Shown piece after piece: positions 59,989-64,000 of a stretch of DNA of 64,000 bases. Below the pieces are notes generated by a model. That model made no database searches. It was not told the origin of the DNA and was given only the letters and a program-made list of their open reading frames with translations. Location: contig JASANE010021230.1 in the NCBI GenBank assembly GCA_030248225.1, positions 1 to 64,000 on the forward strand, written 5' to 3'. The stretch's first letter is position 1; the number at the start of each line of letters is the position of its first letter. This stretch comes from Trileptium ribeirensis. Lineage: Eukaryota; Nematoda; Enoplea; Enoplida; Thoracostomopsidae. A program made the position numbers and the translations under genes.

Positions 59989-61155
59989 CTGAAATAAAGA
60001 TATTACATTAATTTCGCATGACATAAGTATAAAACAATGATCGCTGCTGTTATATTCTACATTTTTGCAAGATAATTTCTTGGTATAAAGTTTTAACGAA
60101 AAAATAACACGTTCTTACACGACTATGGATGGCTGTAATCGTTCTGGGAACAAAAGCAATTCACATACTAAACTTCAGGCGATGTTTACATGTAGCCTAC
60201 GTGGTCCTAGTGGTGTTTAGTCCCGCCGTAGATTACACACAAACTAACAGCAGGGACACTAATGCAAGCACCAATGGATATTCTATTTTATGAGTTTAAT
60301 CCAAAGGTCTTAATGTGTCACCACTTATATATAACAGATGATATCGTTTATTCACCACCATGCCTCAGGATGGTGGTGTATTAGATGTTTGATTTAAGCT
60401 TTTCATGATACAATATACACGCTTCTAAGATATGGCAAATTTTTGTTGTTATGTTATATATTGGCAAATCTTTGTGATGTGAAAGATAGCTATATTTTCG
60501 TTGCTAATGTATGCAAATTCAAGAATTATATAAGCCTATCAACGAGTTTTCTGATTTGACCACTGGTAGTGTTTGATGAGCTTTTGTGACGAGTTGTTGC
60601 TGTCACCACGAACATCGACTGTAAGTGTAGTTAAGGGTTTCTATTGTTATGTTACAACCTTGATTGACTTACTACGTTTTGAAAGTTTTGCCACTGTTTA
60701 TGTAGGTGTTGCTGTATCTATAAATACGTTATAGTTGATTTGATTGTTTAATGTTGATTCAATTTGTCCTGGACTTAGGCATTTGGAGTGGCTGATTACT
60801 AGTAGCAAAGCAAAACGATTCCCGGAATTTGTTCAATTAAGTTTATAGAGTTGTAAATCTGACTTGCTTATATACGGTGTAAACCAAATTGTTTTGTAAA
60901 GCACTGTTTTATCTAGTTTTTCGAAGTCTAAAGCAACACGGTTCAGCGTTGTGATTTTCATACGGTAGACAAGGGACTTATGTTATTTGTTTTATAAAAA
61001 ACTGTTTCAGTGAGTTTTCCAAACACAAACGCAATACAACTCAACCTTTAACTCAAATTCGCTAATTGATACAACAGCGCATTGTCGACCTATATACATT
61101 TGGTACGTTGTGGTTATTGTATAGTACTTTTAGTACACAGGAGCATTAATGAATA
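59989..61155. other. PHAF1 upstream intron and Helitron leader
   Basis: No exon was recognised. A hairpin lies at 60353-60378. The Helitron left end (a TC after A) should be here or slightly further left but could not be fixed by eye. Confidence 0.4.
60353..60378. repeat. 9-bp-stem hairpin
   Basis: CACCACCAT and ATGGTGGTG enclose the 8-base loop GCCTCAGG. It could be a structural feature near the Helitron left end or a relic of another element's 3' hairpin; no CTRR end follows directly. Confidence 0.6.
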
Positions 61156-64000
61156 ATGATATATGCGAATTTTCACCAAAATTCAGCTGATTGGTTTCCC
61201 AGGCATAAATCTTATTGTGGTTTTCAGTGCAGTGCAATGAGTTTACAATACCTTATTAGTTGTTTTAATTGTCTTTACGCTCGAAACAGTCGTGATCTAA
61301 ATTTAGTTCTGTACGACGGTCATGACCTGTATGCAAATATTTTGGATGTATTACATATAGGTCCAAGTCTTTTAGGCCATTATCATCTTCCCAACTTTAT
61401 AGTTTATCGAGGATTTACACTGCATATTAACATCGGTTTAGATCTGTTTTATGGAATATTATGTGGAACAGATATCAATTTCAGTGAATTTAATTTAACT
61501 CCTTTTGCTTTAGCAATAAGAAATGCTCTTAAAATGTCACCTTATTGCTTGATGACTGTTGGTGTTATGACGTTCGCGGTTCGCCGTGCCGACGACATGT
61601 TTTATTTATTTAACTCACACTGCACACTCGACAGCAACGCGTACGAAATAAGTTTTGTTTCATTATCTAATCTCACGTCGCATGTACTCAACGAGTTGTT
61701 TGATTGTGAACGACAATTGGAATTTGAAGTAAGCCCTGTTTACTTTACTAAAACAGTCAATCATGACGATAATGTGCGTTGGATAATAAAAAACAACTCT
61801 AGTTTCCCTTCCAGTGATTTAAGTAGTAGGAACATTATCGACGGAGCAACTCATGATACAAACACTGGCATTTTTTACAAGAATACTTTTGCTAAATGCA
61901 TAGACGATGTTGTGCATAGAGTTTGCTATAACGTGTCGAATAAGATCTCAAGTTACGTGAGTAGAGAGAAAAGTAGCACACCCGCACAATGCATTTTACA
62001 TAACACAATTGATAGGAGTATTCAGAACGTCGTTCACAGCGTATGTCATGATATCTGTGTCTGCAGATGTCTAATTTCTGTGCACTTAGCTTGTAATACG
62101 AACACCAGACCTGAAAATTCAAAGCACAACAATAGCCAAACTACAACTAAGTTATACAGCTATAATGATATTTGCATCGATTCAGTGATAAGCGATGTTT
62201 GTGCGGATCACGCAAATGATCAATGCACGGACGACTCTACTACGAACTTTAACAACACCACAACTGCTAGTGCATCAAATGACATATGGCAAAAAAATTC
62301 GAACATTTGTGCTTCTAGCGCGGCAAGCAGTAGCAAGATAAATGTCGGTTATAATAGCTTCGAGGTTTCTAAACTTTTAAAACAGTTGGAAACGCTGCAC
62401 ATTTATTGTTCTAGACAAACTTTGAAAAAGGCAAAGAAGGATGTTTTGAAATATTTCAAATTAATAAATTGCCTTCCAAATTATAACTGTAAATGTTGTG
62501 AAAGGTTTTTGTTTCCAGAACAAAAGTACGCGCTTCGAGTACTGAAACAAACAGCGTTGGATTTAATGTTTACAATAGATCACACATTCTGCCAAACATG
62601 CAAAAGGAAATTGGAACAAGACAAATATCCGTCGAAATGTGTTAGAAATAACTTAGATGTTCCTACCCCACCACAGTGTTTAAAAAATTTGAACTTTTTG
62701 GAGAAACGATTCATTTGCAAAATTCAGACATATTTTACTTTGTTGGTCTTACCAGGGGGGCAGTACGGTCAAAGTGGGTTAGCAATACACTTTCCGCACA
62801 GCATTACAGGTACGTTACAAAGCTTGCCTAATACTAACATAAATATATTATGCTCATGCGGTACTGTCCAAGCATATATTATGAAGGATAAAATATTACG
62901 CGCACTGCAATGGTTAGTTACTAATAATTTCCATTATTCGGATGTCCATATTAATTTGTTATTTCCAAAAAATGGCGAGTCCGACGCAGAAACTACGCAG
63001 CCCGAGACCTTGTTCGAAGAAACCGGAGCCATAAGTGAGTATACAATTAAAACTTATAACTTTCCAAGAAGTGACGCCGCCCCCTTAAGTTACGATGATT
63101 ATCCGGACAGTGAGGCCTTAGCCTTCCCTTGGTTGCATTGCTATGGGTCCAACCACTATGAAACTATTCGCGAACACGATGTATCTCTTTTGGATTACTA
63201 CAATTCGCGACTTTTACATATGTCTAATGTTTTTCGAAAAGATATACAATATTTAATTACAGCTGTCAATCACTATGAAACTTGCACGCTTAGGAAAGTG
63301 ATAGGTACGTTCTGTAAAATGTCTCGTCCAGTTGTTAGTGCTGATATCGGCGAAGTTGAATATCGACCAATGACAGCGAAGGATGTGACGGATGAAGATA
63401 TTTTAGGTGAATCAAGACATAATGCATACTCGTATATGTTTACAAAACAAATCAGGGGCACAGCAGGATACTGGCGTAACGAGCTGTATAATCTTCTGGC
63501 TAGAATAAGATCACTAGGCCCACCGGATTTATTCTTAACTTTCAGTTCAGCTGATTCGCACTGGAAAGATTTCTCAGACGTAATCTGCTTTGATGACTCT
63601 GTGAATAATACAAATGTAGAAACTTCAAATTTGTTCAAGAAAAACCCTGTAATGTCTGCAGTGTGCTTTGAACGTCGATGGAGAATTTTTTTACGAAATA
63701 TACTGCAAGGAAAATTTCAACCATTGGGAGAAGTTGATGGTTATTGGGCCAGGATAGAATTTCAAAACAGGGGCACGCCTCATGTACATATGTTTCTGTG
63801 GATTAAAACTGCTCCAAGTTACTACAAAAATAGCTCCACAGAGGAGATTCTTGAATATATTGACAAAATTATTTCTACAGATTTTCCTGAAAATCAGGAT
63901 GCTCGAAAACTGGTAGAAACCTACCAAACTCACAGTCACAGACCTAGATGTCTAAAGTTTCGCAACAAACTATGTAGTTTTGGATTCCCAAAAAACGAAT
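61156..64000 (+). CDS. Helitron Rep/helicase, N-terminal part
   Basis: An uninterrupted frame from ATG at 61156 (TGA at 61150 upstream) to the window end, 948 codons and continuing. Residues 1-170 form a papain-fold-like domain. QCSAMSL (Cys25) is the likely nucleophile, followed by YDGHDLY at 53-59 and a strand ending FYLFNSH (His155). This is the layout of herpes large-tegument-type deubiquitinases (family C76). Cys25 lies upstream of the next Met (28), which supports the 61156 start. Residues ~436-545 carry paired Cys motifs (445/447/448, 479/482) and LPGGQYG, resembling DUF6570 of Helitron proteins. Residues ~756-803 (AYSYMFTKQIRG, LFLTFSSADSHW) and RGTPHVHMFLW with HUH at 876-878 are the Helitron_like_N Rep domain. 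The catalytic Tyr motif and the helicase lie beyond 64000. No stops or frameshifts, so it is probably a young autonomous copy. Confidence 0.92.
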   Translation, partial: MIYANFHQNSADWFPRHKSYCGFQCSAMSLQYLISCFNCLYARNSRDLNLVLYDGHDLYANILDVLHIGPSLLGHYHLPNFIVYRGFTLHINIGLDLFYGILCGTDINFSEFNLTPFALAIRNALKMSPYCLMTVGVMTFAVRRADDMFYLFNSHCTLDSNAYEISFVSLSNLTSHVLNELFDCERQLEFEVSPVYFTKTVNHDDNVRWIIKNNSSFPSSDLSSRNIIDGATHDTNTGIFYKNTFAKCIDDVVHRVCYNVSNKISSYVSREKSSTPAQCILHNTIDRSIQNVVHSVCHDICVCRCLISVHLACNTNTRPENSKHNNSQTTTKLYSYNDICIDSVISDVCADHANDQCTDDSTTNFNNTTTASASNDIWQKNSNICASSAASSSKINVGYNSFEVSKLLKQLETLHIYCSRQTLKKAKKDVLKYFKLINCLPNYNCKCCERFLFPEQKYALRVLKQTALDLMFTIDHTFCQTCKRKLEQDKYPSKCVRNNLDVPTPPQCLKNLNFLEKRFICKIQTYFTLLVLPGGQYGQSGLAIHFPHSITGTLQSLPNTNINILCSCGTVQAYIMKDKILRALQWLVTNNFHYSDVHINLLFPKNGESDAETTQPETLFEETGAISEYTIKTYNFPRSDAAPLSYDDYPDSEALAFPWLHCYGSNHYETIREHDVSLLDYYNSRLLHMSNVFRKDIQYLITAVNHYETCTLRKVIGTFCKMSRPVVSADIGEVEYRPMTAKDVTDEDILGESRHNAYSYMFTKQIRGTAGYWRNELYNLLARIRSLGPPDLFLTFSSADSHWKDFSDVICFDDSVNNTNVETSNLFKKNPVMSAVCFERRWRIFLRNILQGKFQPLGEVDGYWARIEFQNRGTPHVHMFLWIKTAPSYYKNSSTEEILEYIDKIISTDFPENQDARKLVETYQTHSHRPRCLKFRNKLCSFGFPKNE
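61156..64000 (+). mobile_element. Helitron transposon, truncated by window end
   Basis: Rolling-circle DNA transposon defined by the intact Rep ORF. The left terminus was not identified and the right terminus is outside the window. It is antisense to PHAF1 and located 5' of the first recognised PHAF1 exon, so it probably lies in a PHAF1 intron or upstream region. Confidence 0.85.

Noticed and set aside
61892..63939. Minus-strand ORFs of 76-121 residues
   Set aside because: Shadows of the intact Helitron ORF on the + strand.

Overview
This is nuclear DNA of an invertebrate animal. It is AT-rich and intron-dense, with GT..AG splice sites, no operons, and at least one clearly conserved animal gene. 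I cannot fix the phylum. Most of the window is intron and intergenic DNA filled with small non-autonomous transposons, satellites and inverted repeats. Long open frames are rare, and most genes had to be read as short exons between splice sites.

Region 1 (1-18.2 kb, + strand): the 3' part of a gene for a probably secreted MAM/jelly-roll-like protein. Exons at 2791-2874, 6256-6392 and 8014-8115 join in phase to a last exon at 13022-13114. A second last exon of identical length (18036-18128) lies 5 kb downstream and looks like an alternative C-terminus. Introns hold a 5-unit minisatellite, a tRNA-like SINE head, old dispersed repeats and MITEs.

Region 2 (18.6-29.4 kb): TWA-flanked MITEs. One MITE copy carries another MITE nested inside it, and the paralogous copy preserves the empty site. 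Also here are an unrecognised cluster of exon-like frames on the minus strand (19.4-20.5 kb), a TTAATTAG-rich satellite and a 69-bp near-perfect hairpin.

Region 3 (29.4-60 kb, - strand): the PHAF1 gene (phagosome assembly factor 1, UPF0183/C16orf70 family). Nine exons were identified from 59988 down to the stop at 29620; at least two internal exons and the 5' exons were not found. Its introns carry at least seven good TA-flanked MITEs plus decayed relatives, all beginning TACAGT but each group with its own amplified internal motif. They also carry a 3-kb inverted duplication, two oppositely oriented arrays of one ~165-bp satellite, a second satellite, a 5'-truncated non-LTR retrotransposon and a small Cys-rich terminal exon (44117-44290).

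Region 4 (60-64 kb, + strand): the start of an apparently intact autonomous Helitron, running off the window at 64000. Its ORF joins an N-terminal papain-fold (peptidase C76-like) domain, a DUF6570-like Cys domain and the HUH Rep domain. It lies upstream of, and antisense to, the PHAF1 exons.
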